In this document: positions 4,909 through 5,497 of the stretch, in pieces
Layout: each line of letters starts with the position of its first letter
How positions within the stretch are numbered: the stretch's first letter is position 1
Assembly: GCA_035444405.1 (NCBI GenBank)
Contig: DAOMOP010000242.1
Location: 1-5,497 of the forward strand
From: DAOMOP01 sp035444405
GTDB lineage: Bacteria > Pseudomonadota > Gammaproteobacteria > Burkholderiales > Rhodocyclaceae
Direction of reading: 5' to 3'
Length of the DNA: 5,497 bases
Notes under the pieces: model-generated
What the model was told of the DNA's origin: nothing
Databases searched by the model: none
The model's input: the letters and a program-made list of their open reading frames with translations, nothing else
Translations under genes and position numbers: made by a program

Positions 4909-5497
4909 GTGAGCGTGACCACTCCGCCTGCACCCCGCGCCGCGCTGGCCGTGCGCGCCGCCGGCGCCTACGCGTCGATCCAGGACGCCGGCCGCGTCGG
5001 CTTTCGGCGCATCGGCGTGCCGTGGGCGGGCGTGCTCGATCCGGCGCTGATGCGCATCGCCAACCGCCTGGTCGGCAACGACGATGCGGCGCCGGTCATC
5101 GAGGCCTTCGACGGCGGCCAGCAGTTCGCCGCGGTCGATGCCGCGCTGCGCGTCGCGGTCGCCGGCGATGCCGAGCTCGAGATCGTCGCCGCGGGGGAGC
5201 GGCGTGCCGCCGCGGCGTGGCGCAGCCACCTGCTGCAGCCGGGCGACACGCTCAGGATCGCCAGGACCGGCGGTGGCCGCATCGCCGTGCTCGCGGTGGC
5301 CGGCATCGACGTGCCCGCCTGCCTGGGCAGTGCCGCGACCTATGCGCGCGCAGCACTCGGCGGCGTGCACGGGCGCTCGCTCGCGGCGGCCACCGGCCTG
5401 AAAGTGGCGCGTCCGGACCTCACGGTGCTGGTGGCCGGCGGCGACGGCGACGGCTATTCGATCGGGGGCAACCACTTCCTGCATGCCTGCCGGCGCA
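4909..5497 (+). CDS. pxpC: 5-oxoprolinase subunit PxpC, N-terminal part, continuing in frame into a KorB-like segment (partial, 3' end outside window)
   Basis: The frame from GTG 4909 stays open for 196 codons to the window edge. Residues about 13-152 are the start of the biotin-dependent-carboxyltransferase-like PxpC/KipA family (allophanate hydrolase subunit 2), partner of PxpB in 5-oxoproline hydrolysis. Motifs seen: SIQDAGRVGFRRIGVPWAGV (23-42), DPALMRIANRLVGND (44-58), WRSHLLQPGDTLRI (104-117), and VAGIDVPACLGSAATYARAA (130-149) then LGG. A normal PxpC is about 300-350 residues and would continue with a 'GRPLRAGD'-like stretch. Here, from about residue 153, the sequence instead resembles a 2-oxoacid:ferredoxin oxidoreductase beta subunit. 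The PxpC identity of the first 150 residues is firm; whether the frame is one real gene is doubtful. Start choice rests on the strong Shine-Dalgarno. The gene lies 133 nt after pxpB, unusually far for this normally overlapping pair. Confidence 0.85.
   Translation, partial: MSVTTPPAPRAALAVRAAGAYASIQDAGRVGFRRIGVPWAGVLDPALMRIANRLVGNDDAAPVIEAFDGGQQFAAVDAALRVAVAGDAELEIVAAGERRAAAAWRSHLLQPGDTLRIARTGGGRIAVLAVAGIDVPACLGSAATYARAALGGVHGRSLAAATGLKVARPDLTVLVAGGDGDGYSIGGNHFLHACRR
5362..5497 (+). other. Segment resembling 2-oxoacid:ferredoxin oxidoreductase beta subunit (KorB-like), joined to pxpC
   Basis: Residues 152-196 of the pxpC frame contain VHGRSLAAATGLKVARPDLT (153-172), then VLVAGGDGDGYS (173-184) and IGGNHFLHACRR (185-196). 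In KorB/PorB-type beta subunits the order is H-G-R-x-L-x-x-A-T-G-x-K, then a hydrophobic strand, then GDGD opening the thiamine-diphosphate/Mg2+ site, then IGGNH and an A-x-R-R helix. All these elements occur here in the right order and spacing. The N-terminal KorB part (iron-sulfur cysteines, WCPGCG region) is absent, and PxpC sequence takes its place. The breakpoint falls near 5341-5382, where both families have TY and G-R-x-L. Likely an assembly join; a real recombination or fusion is possible. Confidence 0.75.

Noticed and set aside
4456..5484. 342-codon - strand frame opposite pxpB and pxpC.
   Set aside because: Shadow of the pxp genes; no recognisable motif and arginine/alanine-rich throughout.
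1..5497. CRISPR array, tRNA, rRNA, insertion sequence or phage genes.
   Set aside because: No spaced direct repeats, no cloverleaf-like or rRNA sequence, and no transposase, integrase or phage motif was seen on either strand.

Overview
The window is a GC-rich, tightly packed piece of bacterial chromosome. GC-ending codons dominate every real gene, and the only clearly AT-rich patch is a divergent promoter region near 3380-3440. Gene content and codon use suggest a proteobacterium, most likely a betaproteobacterium of the Rhodocyclales/Burkholderiales type. That placement is inferred from protein style, not from a marker gene. Both ends cut through genes.

Layout, left to right: (1) the 3' end of a LysE/RhtB-type exporter on the + strand (1-255). 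(2) A short convergent intergenic gap with nested inverted repeats (256-371). (3) A complete TRAP transporter operon on the - strand, read right to left: dctP (3308-2316), an intercistronic hairpin zone, dctQ (2201-1683), dctM (1670-372). (4) A divergent regulatory region (3309-3446) with two overlapping sigma70-like promoters and a 23-bp dyad. (5) On the + strand, a MarR-type winged-helix regulator (3447-3989), then pxpB (4014-4775), then a 133-nt gap with alternative hairpins around a strong Shine-Dalgarno, then pxpC from a GTG at 4909.

Together the genes look like a 5-oxoproline (or related organic acid/amide) uptake and hydrolysis module. The binding protein DctP would capture the acid in the periplasm and DctQM would import it. 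PxpB and PxpC, with PxpA expected downstream but not in the window, would hydrolyse 5-oxoproline to glutamate using ATP. The regulator sits between the two arms, where it could control both promoters. The TRAP substrate is inferred from gene neighbourhood only.

The most striking anomaly is at the right edge. The pxpC reading frame stops looking like PxpC at about residue 152 and continues, without a frameshift, into what looks like the thiamine-diphosphate-binding region of a 2-oxoacid:ferredoxin oxidoreductase beta subunit (KorB-like, with a GDGD motif). This is either an assembly chimera at a short shared sequence, a real recombination scar, or a novel fusion. Artefact is the most likely of the three.
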